A DNA stretch of 64,000 nucleotides from Perkinsus marinus ATCC 50983 (lineage: Eukaryota > Perkinsozoa > Perkinsida > Perkinsidae), in NCBI RefSeq assembly GCF_000006405.1, contig NW_003214508.1:96996-160995 (forward strand). The letters run 5' to 3'. A program made the position numbers and the translations under genes. Positions 12,401 to 22,921 of the stretch are shown here, in pieces (positions within the stretch are counted from its first letter, which is position 1; each line of letters opens with the position of its first letter). The notes under the pieces were generated by a model. It did not search any database. It worked only from the letters and a program-made list of their open reading frames with translations, and was not told where the DNA came from.

Positions 12401-13338
12401 TCCAGTGGTGAGATGAGGATAGGGATACTCAGTTGACATCTTGTTCTAGGTTGGAGGGCACGTCTCGTGGGGGGAGAATCATTCCGGGGTTGTGATAGGA
12501 AAGGAAACTCATGGGCGTATATTGGTACGCCCTGATGATACGCCTGATAAGCTCAAGTACTTGCTGGAGAAAAAGTAGGCAGGTGTCGTTGGCGTGATGG
12601 TGGAATCACTGGAGGTGTGCGCACAGGCTCCGACCGTATGGCAGTTTGGCTGTGGTAACGTCTCGGTTGACTACTGATCATAAACCTTGTGATCCTCATG
12701 AAGCCTCGAGAATAGAAGCCTTGGGGGGGAAGGTAGGGCTGGGCTGTCTGATGAGCTGCTGGCCAGGCAGTAGTTGTTGGTCCTTCCAGGTAACATGTAG
12801 TGATCGCTCAGCTGACCCCGACTCGGGTACTTATCGTGTTAATGGAGTGTTGGGTGTGTCTCGGTCGGTGGGTGTAAGGGAATTGAAGCAGTACGGAGTT
12901 GTAGCCGAGCCCGATGTGACTATGGTCAAGACTGGGGACAAGTGAGTGGTGAATTTAACATTATCATCATAATCATGAGAACAGAAATCATTAACGTCTC
13001 ATCTGTGCTGCTTTTTTCAATGATTTATCGATGAGTTGTTGAGCACGACCTAGTAGGAGGGATAAAGTGTACTACTATCTCAGATTGGCGCGCCAATGGC
13101 TGGTCATGATGTGTAGTGACGGCGTTTGGGACGTATTGGATGACCAAACTGCTGCTGAGGTAAGGACTTGTCATCACTTTGAATGTTTTGACGCTATCTC
13201 AATCAGATTGCACTGAGTGTATCTCCTCGTACTGTCGAGAACATGAGTAAAGCTGTTGTCGAGGAGGCGAAGAAGAGGGGGAGTAGAGACAATCTTACTT
13301 GCATGGTTGTTTTACTAAAGTGGAAAGCCGACACCTGA
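9494..13338 (+). CDS. Membrane-anchored protein kinase fused to a PP2C phosphatase
   Basis: One multi-exon gene whose exons keep a single frame: 9494-9852, 9895-10220, 10264-10418, 10704-11255, 11306-11407, 11455-11583, 11632-about 12122, then further exons to TGA 13336-13338. The N terminus has one hydrophobic segment (TLLLGTATSLIITLILM, about residues 40-60) and a Ser-rich linker. Kinase: GRGAYGEAWRA (P-loop), VVLKR (lysine), HRDVKLENLL (catalytic loop), LADFGSA (DFG), LLSWNPRDRPTARQAL (subdomain XI). The usual APE is replaced by a proline run (YAPPPGSG). PP2C: VRSRMEDRH, VMDGHNG, TANTGDCRAV, LTTDHKPCDP, NGVLGVSRSVG, CSDGVWDVLDD and SRDNLTCMVV, so the metal-binding Asp residues are present. 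Both halves look catalytically competent. Substrates are unknown. ATG 9494 is the first in the open frame. Confidence 0.85.
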
Positions 13339-13811
13339 CGAGCGGCTACATTAACCCTTTTCCGCTCACTTCATTTCTGTGTACACTATGAACATTACCT
13401 TTAATTTTCTCGCCATTCTTTGGGCGGTGATTTGTGGTATAATATACTGACATCAAATACCCCTTCAGACGTTCTTCTATATGTGACATTTCTCGACTAC
13501 AGTCTTGTATAATAATACTACTCATTCTACCAGCATATTTGCCAGTGTCCTCAGCCCAACCGGTCATCACTATTGTTGTTATCAAATGCTCATAGGTGTG
13601 AGGTTAGAGCTAGGTATAGTTAATGTTAATGACTTGGAGCTTGCGTTGTCACACTAGAGGGCGAGCGCGCATAACGTAGACGCATAATTGATCTCGCTCG
13701 CCCATTACACTATTGGAGACTGCTACCCAATTCCCCCGTTACCTTGTGAGTTGATAGTAAGAGTACCAGGTGAAGTAGTAGTAGTAGTAGCTGCCTTTTA
13801 CATATACGTAC
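13339..13811. other. Intergenic region with a GC-rich inverted repeat
   Basis: About 470 bp between the kinase-PP2C stop and the peptidase ATG. An imperfect inverted repeat, GGGCGAGCGCG at 13659 against CGCTCGCCC at 13694-13702, could form a stem in the 3' or 5' region. GTAGTAGTAGTAGTAG runs before the peptidase start. No coding evidence. Confidence 0.4.
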
Positions 13812-16376
13812 ATGACACTCTACCGACAAAGCCTTGCCATTCTAGCACTTGTAGTCGCTAATTTGATAATCACTGCAAGGTGTTGGGAAAGTGAAGTCTC
13901 ACCTGAAGACTTCATGGTATCGCCAGTTGTGTATGGCGGCCATGGTCGACGTCTTGGTGAGAGTGCGGATACTTGTGAAGCTAGTATGGCTGGTCAACCC
14001 TGGGCATCCCTCCGTTTGGGGGTCCATTTCATCGACCTAGAGACCGACCTGCCAGACCAGACCATGCGGGACTTTGTTAGATCAGAAGCGGTGCCACGAG
14101 CCGTCTCCTACTGGCAGAAGACCTTGAAGGTTCGTCGAGCCCAAGCTCCTATTAGGGGTGCTAGGTCTTGTCGTAGTGAATGGCTTCCTGGTAAGTGTGC
14201 TCGTGTTCGTTATGAAGGTGGTGGAGCCTCCTGTGGTGCTATTGATGGTACTCCTATTATGATCCCCGATGAGTATCTAGATGAGCTCATCACCTACGGA
14301 GGGTGCTACACTGACGGCACCTGTATCTACCCGACCGTCTATCCAGCTGGTGAGGGGTACAGTGACGTTGATATGGTTATCCTTGTTACCGCCAAACCCG
14401 ACTCGGACTGCGGTGCGAATGGCGTTGGTACATTCGCATTCGCTCTTAGTTGTCAAAGAGATCAGTGTGATAGACCTACCTTCGGCCTCGTTAATATATG
14501 TCCTCAAATGATCGATGTAAACTCTAAGTTTGCCAAGGATGAGCTCATTGGGACTATGATCCATGAGCTCACCCATGCCTTGGTCTTCTCCTCGAGCAAG
14601 TACGCCCTATACCGATACGCAGATGGAACTCCTCGTGTGCCGCGAGACACCTCTAACGATCAGCTTCTACCATACGGCGTCAGGTGCTCAAGTCGTGTAG
14701 CAGTAACGTGCGCCCTATGCGTTTGGTCAGGTATCAGTGTTCGACCTCTAACGGACTCTCCGTCACTTATCCGTCCTCAACCGGTAATTACATGTATATC
14801 GACGCCCCTGGTGTTGTTGAGGTCTCCTCTGGTCGTGGTATGGACAAGGAAGACTGCAAGTGCCCGACTGGTCGTACGGGCTCGACAACAAGCGCCGATA
14901 TGCAGCAGTGTTTGCTAACACCTAAGGGGAGCTGTGTCTTTAAGATCGTCACACCCAAGGTGAGCATAGACTTACAATAGACAGAGTCGAAAAACATGGG
15001 AACTTCTGGGGAAATTCTTGCTGTTTCTTGTACCATTCTAGCTGAATCGGTGTATAAACTGTCTAGTATGATGAGGGAATCCGCGAGCTCAGATGAGGAA
15101 AGCGAACATATATTCTAGCGGGCGCTGAATGGTGTCGTGGTAGGTCGTAGAGAAGGCTAGGAATTATTTTGGATGCTCTGCATTGGACGGTATGGAGATC
15201 GAGAATCATGGGTCGGGACAGGGCTGTACTGTTCTCGAGTCCCACTGGGAGCAGAGGATCCTTGAGGGCGAACTGATGGTGAGTGACCTCTTGGTTGTTG
15301 TCTCTGATGGATAGGGCTTAGGTACCAGTAACGGGGTTCTCGTATAATTTCATGTCGGAGATAACACTGGCCTTGTTCGAGGACAGCGGCTGGTATCTGC
15401 CGGACTATTCTATGGCTACTAAGATGCACAAGGGAATGTTCTTTGGGTGAGTCGTGGTATGGCGTAGAAGGGTTGCATGATAAAGCCAGGTACAAACAGG
15501 GATGCTCCTTCGTTGAGGACAAGTGCATCAACATGGACGGTGACGTGACGTTTGAGGTGGGGAAGGAGAAGAGTAGCCATTTCTGTGCAGGGGAGGACGA
15601 TAACAAGCATAGGTGAGTGGCAGTGTTGATGGTGAGAAGTGTAGGCCTATTCAGGTGCTCGCTTGACCTCAAGACCAAGGTTCAGTGCGCTATAAAGCAC
15701 GAGAAGGCACCGTTTTCTCAATACGAGTAAGGACATGAGAAACGGAGCGTGTCTGTCGGACTGTTGTCGGGCTTAGATATTGTGGTCCTGTTAAACACAG
15801 CAAGTCGTTTTATGGAGATTATTGTCCAATTTGGGAAGGCGCCTCCTCGTGGGACTGCAATCTAGGCCGATGTAACTGACCCCCCTGTCTTGGGCGGATC
15901 ACACACCATCTATTCAGTTGACGATATGTCGCGTCTCAATGGCGAGCTCTTCGCGAAGGACAGCGTCTGTTTGATGAGCTCACTACGACGCTCGCAGTAC
16001 CTTGGTGATGGGAAAGTTAAGATTATTCCAAATCCGGAACAGGTGAGGGGAGAGGTCCCAGCGTAGATATGTTGTATCCATTGCAGATCAGCGCGTGTCA
16101 CCGCGTGGAGTGCAGCGCCGACCGGAAGAGCTACACAGTTTTCGTAGCTGTCGGGTATGATGGTGTGAGTACCGACGTTCGTCCGATTGGAAGTTGTAAG
16201 TTTGATGATGGAAGTATGGCGAGCGCTCAGTCCTCGTCCCATGCATAGGCTATACGGCTGGGCAAATTCTGAAAGATCCCAGCGGGGAGTATTCTGAGGC
16301 AGTGAGCACGTACAACTACGAGGAAGGGTATCTCACCTGTACAGACCCCGCGCTGGTGTGTGCTGTGATGAAGTGA
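13812..16376 (+). CDS. Leishmanolysin-like zinc metallopeptidase (family M8), secreted
   Basis: Starts MTLYRQSLAILALVVANLI, a signal peptide, then a Cys-rich catalytic domain. HELTHAL (residues about 254-260) is the HExxH zinc motif. The distal third ligand is in LESHWEQRILEGELM after a 184-nt intron, followed by the Met-turn region FMSEITLALFEDSGWY. This spacing is typical of gp63/leishmanolysin. Exons read: 13812-14683, 14731-14959, 15144-15278, 15322-15446, 15490-15612, 15655-15726 and then several more with Cys-rich segments (CGPVKHSKSFYGDYCP, CHRVECSADRKSY) ending CTDPALVCAVMK, stop 16374-16376. Phases agree across junctions. It probably acts outside the cell or at the surface; there is no clear C-terminal GPI signal. 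M8 peptidases degrade host or environmental proteins in other protists; that role here is inference. Confidence 0.88.
14982..15127 (-). mobile_element. Copy 3 of the intron-associated short element, in the M8 peptidase gene
   Basis: Lies in intron 14960-15143. Shared blocks: AAATTCTTGCTG, GTATAAACTGTC, GATGAGG and GAGCTCAGATGAGGAAAGCG, followed by AACATATATTC and an end at GGGCGCTG. About 22 nt of intron precede and 16 nt follow it. Orientation is opposite to copy 2. Confidence 0.65.
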
Positions 16377-18687
16377 GGAACCTCATAGTGGAGGTCATCA
16401 TGATGATGATTGAGGTCTGTCAGTTACCCTCACTTATCCCTCAAGTCTAACAATGAGATATCGGGCGGCTCGGGTAGTACGGTAATTCGTTCGGCCGCTA
16501 TTGAGACGCGCTGTACTAGTGGAAATATGTCGTGCCAGTTGGAGACTGAATTCGGTGTTGGTCTTCGATTTAGCTCTCGACCCCTGTCGGTAGTGTTAAT
16601 TGTTGTTGTGTATGGCCATTCTATGGCTTATTTTCAACTGTTGAAAACTCTAACAGTCACGAAATATCCCTCATTCGCATGCTTACGCTCGAATGAGTTC
16701 TTTATCGTCTCGACTAACGTATATTAACTCCATGTGCATCACTCACGTGGTTAAGTGCAGATTCGTATTCTGATATGCTACTGTGGATAGTAGAGTAGTA
16801 AAGGTTGTTGTAGTGGTAATGTTACTGTTTTTACCTGTCTGGAGTAAGAGGAAAGATGTTGACTGAAACTACAGTAGGCTGATTATAGGGCGCATGATGA
16901 AGAGCTCACTGCCACATGTGATGCGTGTGTCTTTGGTTTAACGAGTGTCTGAATTAGCATTAATGACGATGTGTCTTAGGTCCAGATCTAGGCGCAGAGG
17001 GCTTCGCTTCGGGGTTCCGACCAGGTTTATATACCACCATTCTGATCGCAATTATGTTATCCCTTGTATTCGCGTGATTTTGTAGTGGTTGTAGTCTCGG
17101 GAAATATCTTTATCAATTGTGAAATATACATATCCTCTACTTTCTGCAGAAATTGATTATTCATAATATCGTTATCAAATCTATTCCTGTTCTACATGCA
17201 TGCAATTTGATGTTATTTTCAAATCACGAAGGCTCTAAATTTTTTTGCATGATAATTGCCTGTTGAGAATGATAAATCTGACGTTAGTTTTGTGTCGGTA
17301 GTTTCCAATACTGATCGCCTCGTGCATGTGGTTTGTCTCCTCTTTACGTCTACCCGACTGAGGCAGATACTGACCCTCAAAGGTGAGACTCGAATATAGA
17401 TGGGCGAGTTTACATACCGGGCCGTTTCGACTGGTGTTTACACTTATGAAAGTGAGCGACCGTAACGTAACTTCACGACATGAACCATGACAAATTTGGT
17501 AACCTCCCATCCAACCACCCAAAATGTCGCGCAGCGCGGCCCGTGCTATATATCTCTCGTTAAACTACTTCACCCGAGCTTTCTGGATGTTTACTCCACG
17601 TACACTACCACTATGTCACACAAGGTCTCATAGTTCTTGGTCTCTACCGTATGGCTCTACCGTACCGCAAACAAGCCATCTATAGGTTAGGAGGTAGTAT
17701 CGAATAGAGGAGAGCACTATGCAAAGTGTCTGTGATGTGGACGATTCATTGAGATGAGTAAGAGATCCCTCAAGAGGTGAACCATCACGAGGGCTCATGC
17801 ACCAAGCGGAAGGGGGCATCTTCGTCCGTAGATGAAGAGGAGCCTGCGTTCAGTCAAGGTACGCATGTGGGCCTCTCTGAAGATGATTGCGACCTCGAAT
17901 TGGTGGAGATCCTGACTCGGGGTCTGAGACCGAAAAGGATATAAATGAGCTCGGCGATGAAGCGTGGTCTGATGGTGTGATTACAACAGATGACCGCAGA
18001 TGGCGATAATGGAGATCAGCGTTTCTGAAGGCAAGGGCTGATGGTCGTCTTCTCCCTCAGTCGTCCGGGGTTCATGACATCTCGAATGACTGTATGAAAA
18101 GTCACGGACTGTGAACAGCGGGAACTAGGTGAGCACTCCGTCGAGCTCGAAGTAGTGATAAAAGTGTAAGAGTTGGGAATTGATCGCAAGAGGCAGGGGC
18201 AGTGTGACTTTGGCTCTCATCAAATGGCAGTTAAGATGACACTGAGCATCAGGAAATATCTCGAATGATATTCATCTGAGATATTTCTTGAGGACGACTT
18301 TGAAGTAGGTGGAAACACATTGTCCCATGAAACCACAGAGAGGAGTTGACCGTCATAGCTTCTCGAAGATATTATGATATATGATCACCGAGAGAGGGCT
18401 ATGAGCAGTTGTTCTCTATCAGAGGAAAAGAATATGCGTCCGTCCTATTACTCAGTGAACTCGACTCGACCGCATAACTCAACGCAATTTATTAAGAATT
18501 AATAGTTTACCGTAATCGAGTCAGGGAGGCAACTCACCACATCAAGTGCTGGATGGGGTGTAATAAGCGACTTAGACGACAAGGTCTGCGACTGAACCTA
18601 GCCTGAGATCGACTCAAGCAAAAAAATGGAAATCATCTTGTGAACGGGCCCTACAACAACATTCAATGCAGAATCTCTGTGACCCAT
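16377..18687. other. Gene-poor region of 2.3 kb with scattered open frames
   Basis: No gene could be supported. A stretch around 17810-17940 on the plus strand reads as an open acidic peptide (SSVDEEEPAF...LSEDDCDLELVEIL) and may be a decayed exon or element remnant. A perfect 10-bp hairpin (GAAATATCTC / GAGATATTTC) is at 18253-18287. The rest is AT-leaning sequence without repeats I could match. Confidence 0.4.
18253..18287. repeat. Perfect inverted repeat (10-bp stem, 15-nt loop)
   Basis: GAAATATCTC at 18253-18262 pairs exactly with GAGATATTTC at 18278-18287. Function unknown; no T-run follows. Confidence 0.5.
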
Positions 18688-19071
18688 TCATCTACACTCC
18701 GAGTAACCCGCCTTAATTTTGGTACCATTGACCGTCAGAGTGAACGCGTCTTCTGCATCGTTATAGGGGAGCTTTGCCCACTCCATTGGGTTTAAACGCA
18801 AGGTCTTGGTGAAGTCGATCAATGCCTTGGCCGTGATGTTGACGTTTATGCCAGGTTTCCCACGGTTATAACTCCACGGAATGAAACCACTTACTAATAT
18901 CTCTTCGTTGAGAGTGTAGTAGATGTTGAAATAACCTTGATACATCGGGATGAATGCCAAGAAACCTCGGAAAAGTGGGTTATCCTCCGCACAATATGTA
19001 GTGCTTGGTGGGAACGCCAGGACGGTCGAGAGATATCCTACTGTCAGAGCGATGGTGAGGATGATCAGCAT
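18688..19071 (-). CDS. Small secreted protein, unknown function (127 aa)
   Basis: Single uninterrupted frame with ATG at 19071 and TGA at 18688-18690. The N terminus MLIILTIALTVGYLSTVLAF is a clear signal peptide. The mature part holds one Cys near the start (TYCAEDNP) and one at the end (GYSECR), which could pair, with aromatic-rich segments (MYQGYFNIYYTLNEEIL) between. No known domain is recognised. Its setting in an otherwise gene-poor stretch fits a lineage-specific secreted protein, but extra exons cannot be excluded. Confidence 0.6.
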   Translation of the reverse strand: MLIILTIALTVGYLSTVLAFPPSTTYCAEDNPLFRGFLAFIPMYQGYFNIYYTLNEEILVSGFIPWSYNRGKPGINVNITAKALIDFTKTLRLNPMEWAKLPYNDAEDAFTLTVNGTKIKAGYSECR

Positions 19072-20575
19072 TCGAATGAGGACTACTGACAGTGCAGCAT
19101 TCGGAATAGAGCTGGTGTCTCATCTGCCATAAGTGTGACGGGTTTCCTGCGTGCAATGAGCATCCAAAAGTACACGAAGAGACAGGCGGTGTTGACTTCG
19201 GTCCGCGGGGTTCATCATTCAAAACTCTGGATGAACCCAGACGAGCCCAACGATTTTGTTATCAATACGCTTCGTAGCATGGTCTGTACATCGCTGGGAC
19301 AGGGCATAAATTCGAGAGAGACTTCCAACCCAAAAAGCTTGACAGGATCGAAAAACGTACCGTCTGCGCGTCACCATCACAAGACCGGGTCACTGTCCCG
19401 AGGACCTCCCCGCCGAAGAAGCGAAGTCGAGTACCGGATGAGCTCTTTCACAGAAACCTCTGCATCGTACCTTAACAGGCGACTCCAGGGCTACTAAAGG
19501 GGAAACCCGTGGTGAAAACCTGGACATTCTCAGCCGGATATAACTCGCTAGTCAGTTGTTGTCGGTTGAGCAGTGTTCTGAGTAAAGAAAACTTCCCGTT
19601 CTGGCGCTGGTTTTCAGCCGATTCTCACTCCGTGTCGGTACGGCAACACTGTGTGACGTCAACCTGGTTGGATTGGTAACTCATAAGGATCGCCACTCTT
19701 ATGATGAATCTTTTCTTCAACGCGCAAGATTGTTCAGATCATTAAAGCTCACTGAAAGCCTCATCGTAGAGGATACAGATCCCTATGTAGGTCTCTAAGA
19801 TTCCTCCTCGACTTGGATAGACAGGAAGGGTTTCTCAGCAGTAGCATTAAGATATTGTTTTCAGTGAAGCGGTAGGATAGAATATATTACACTCGACCAA
19901 AGCATGCTCCGAACATAACACTATATTAACTAACGTATTGCTAGATAAATGGATGGTACGATCGTACATGTATGACGCACGGAGCGTAATGATCTGTGAA
20001 CTCTTGTAAACGCAATGCATGGTACTAGAAAAGTTATGAATGGCAGCACGAGAAGGACAACAGGAACAGCTGAGTCGACCAATAGCATCACAGAGAGCAC
20101 TATTCAGGATAATAACTGCGGCAGAGGTCTCGTAGGTGGTCGCCATGTAAATAGAACTCTCCTATTATCCTCTTCTCGTCCCCTTCACTCGGGTACGCTG
20201 TGGTCAATAATATCTATGAATCAAGCATGAGGCCGTCTTGTGAAACTTCAGTGACGTTACCTGGTATAACCCTATAGTAGCTGCCAGGACCAAGGACTTC
20301 CACTGTCGTTCCTCCGCTGCGATCGCCAAGACCTCGTCGTCGAGGGTGTCTTCGTCCATCCCCAGCATGGACCTATGCGAAATAGACCTTTATCGCCAAT
20401 TCCAAGATATGATCGATGACACGGTAGAACTCGTGAAACGATCACACGTATGGTCTTTGAGACAAGTATAGTGACAAGTACAAGGCATGAACAACTATTG
20501 ATGATATACACAGCAACAACTCACTGATCAGATAGGCCCTGTGTAGGAGGGGACTGGCATGGTGCATCCAGCTGA
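19072..20575. other. Intergenic region without supported genes
   Basis: Several open frames occur (for example plus strand 19135-19497 and minus strand 19847-20146), but none begins at a convincing ATG with a family motif, and codon choice does not favour one strand. A basic stretch near 19370-19430 (SPPKKRSRV in one frame) may be a decayed coding remnant. Confidence 0.35.
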
Positions 20576-20818
20576 TCACAAATTGCCTTCACAAGACCAA
20601 GTGGACCTGTCGAAAATACTCTCAGAGTGCGGCATAAATTCCATACCACTCCTTTTGTATCTCGTCTCCAAATCAACCACGATATCCCCTACTCGATGAT
20701 CATCCCTGAGCCTCCCAAACGCCGCACTGTAGTGTGGCTGCAGACCCTCGTCCTCCGCGAGGCGATACAGATACGGTTCCAATTCTCGCCAGTACCTTAC
20801 GAACTCCATTGACGCCAT
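20576..20818 (-). CDS. Short hypothetical ORF or exon (80 aa)
   Basis: ATG at 20818, stop at 20576. The peptide MASMEFVRYWRELEPYLYRL...DIVVDLETRYKRSG is amphipathic and protein-like, but no family is recognised and it has no neighbours on the same strand within 1.5 kb. It may be a single exon of a larger gene or a chance frame. Confidence 0.3.
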   Translation of the reverse strand: MASMEFVRYWRELEPYLYRLAEDEGLQPHYSAAFGRLRDDHRVGDIVVDLETRYKRSGMEFMPHSESIFDRSTWSCEGNL

Positions 20819-22921
20819 ACTGCGACTTGAATGATTACTAATCACCCCTCACTCCACCCCAAGGCCCATCGACCAAACATATCCTCCTCCTCCTTTTCCT
20901 TAGGGCTGCTTGTCCGATGTCGTGGAGGCCGCTGCGGCGGTCGCGACATGCACGTTATGACTCAATGAAAAACGATCAAGTCGAGACTAGTGATGAATCG
21001 GAGGAGATCATATTGCTTCTTGGGAATACAAGATTCTAGCGAAAATAAATTCACTAGTAAATGATGAAAATTAAATCACAAATTTACAAAATGGTCTACA
21101 TAGTATATCAGAAATCACTTTTGAAGTAATTCAATTTTTTTCAGGCAAATTCTAAACTTCAGCATTTCACGCTAACTGATGAGTATTTGAGGCTCGATTT
21201 GACTCTAGCAAGACTTAGATGTAGGTATGAGATATCATAACTAACAGAAATTTACGCCTCCTCACAGACCCGGCAAAGCCTAGTGTAAGAATTCTCACAG
21301 AGTTACATGCCTAAGGATCAACAGCTAATGCGAGAGCACTTCCGAATCAATGCCCAACTCGAAATTTTCGACATGAAAACTTCATTATTAATTCCGAACA
21401 CTGCTGATGCCATGCAAACTTCTTTCTATCCACCGTGAGAGAACACCCGAGAGACGAACAGGTCTTGTTGCTTCTTATCACGTGCTGTCAAACACGGGTC
21501 TATCGACCTGAGGTCTTCAATCGCACGAACAATCCTCATGGGACCTCACTGTATGCCATGTCTCCGACGCCCAATCTCAGTGGCTGAGTTCAGGAAGCCG
21601 CCCCTTCTACCGCAGGTGAATACAACATCGTCTTTGAAACACTAAAGAGGGGCCTTCTTTCACTACAGCCCTCACAGTGTTACCGCTAAGTCTCTGGACT
21701 TGGTTTTTTGGTGTTCATCGTCAGCAACACTTTTTTGGCCTGCATAGAGTGAAAGTGGCGGAATGATAGGATGGATAATAAACCAATACAAGAGGATGAA
21801 GAAAATCTCCTCGTCAGGGAGGAGGTATGTGGGGAAAACGCCTTCAAATCAACTCCACGAGATGTTCCCGAGTTGAAAACCAACGAGCCTACAGACAGTA
21901 CGATCTCCTGAATATGGTAGAAATGACGTCTGCAATTCCATCTCGCGCGTCCTCGTCCGAGCAGGGACATCCCGACTGCAAAATGACGGCATCGAAGGCA
22001 AGAGCGATGATCCCTGAGCTCACCCATGACGACGCCCGAGCTCTCGGGCTGGATGATACCACGCTTTCTTCGGATCGTTTCTGAAGTCTATAGCGCCGCC
22101 CATATTAAGATTCTCAGAGGTCGGCAATAGGTTTGCATCATAAGAAACTGCAGCTATTGGGTGGCGTCACCACGGCTGAGTCGCATCCTTACCCCTAGTT
22201 CGGGCCGCATCGACGGTATCATCACCAGCGAGCATCCTGGCCTTCATCTCTCTAGCGCTCTTCATGACCATACCCGGCCCAGGCCCCGGCATCTCAGGGT
22301 GGACACTTCCTCGAATGATGGCTGATTACAGTAGTCGGCCGATCGGATGTAGGGCTGTCGACTATTACCCAAAGTTTTCTCCTGGTCATTGAGATCGTAA
22401 CTGAGGACAGCAACTACTTAACTATAGCTTTCGAGAGCCCCAGCAGAGTTGGGAGGATTACAGGTCACTGCCATTGAAGATATTTGAGTGCATGTGTATA
22501 TGGCGTCGCTCTCTAGCACTCAGCCCTCTTCGACGGAGCCGGTCTGTTAGGTTGTCGTGCATGAGTCAGAGAAAACAGATGAAGCCTTCCTCTATACAAG
22601 TCACCAGGAGACTGGATGCAAGACCAATGAGAAAAGAATCAATAATTGCCATTATTGATAACCGCGATAGTGTTTAACACGATAGTGTTTAACATCATCA
22701 TTATTAAGTTTTTAAACGTTATCAGTGTTTAACACAAAGTGTTACCAACTGCTATCTCCATCACACCAAAGAGACCTCGACCGAAGCTATTCGTAATAGA
22801 GCCCATCATCGATCCGTTCACAAACTGATACAACTTCATCAACTCCTCAAGTCTGCCAGTGAAGGAAACGAGTCTATTAAGGACAGTGTACTGAACAACA
22901 AGCAATCAGGAATAGCATCAA
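20819..22921. other. Intergenic region between short ORF and TTC27-like gene
   Basis: About 2.1 kb. A short plus-strand frame near 21770-21910 starts ATGGATAATAAACC and is acidic (QEDEENLLVREE), but it stops soon and is not supported further. At 22661-22740 the motif GATAGTGTTTAACA occurs as two direct copies, with related ATCAGTGTTTAACAC at 22720. No gene is claimed. Confidence 0.35.
22661..22740. repeat. Short direct repeat GATAGTGTTTAACA
   Basis: Two tandem copies at about 22663-22692 and a diverged third (ATCAGTGTTTAACAC) about 30 bp later, downstream of the TTC27-like gene's 3' end. Too short to assign a role. Confidence 0.4.
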
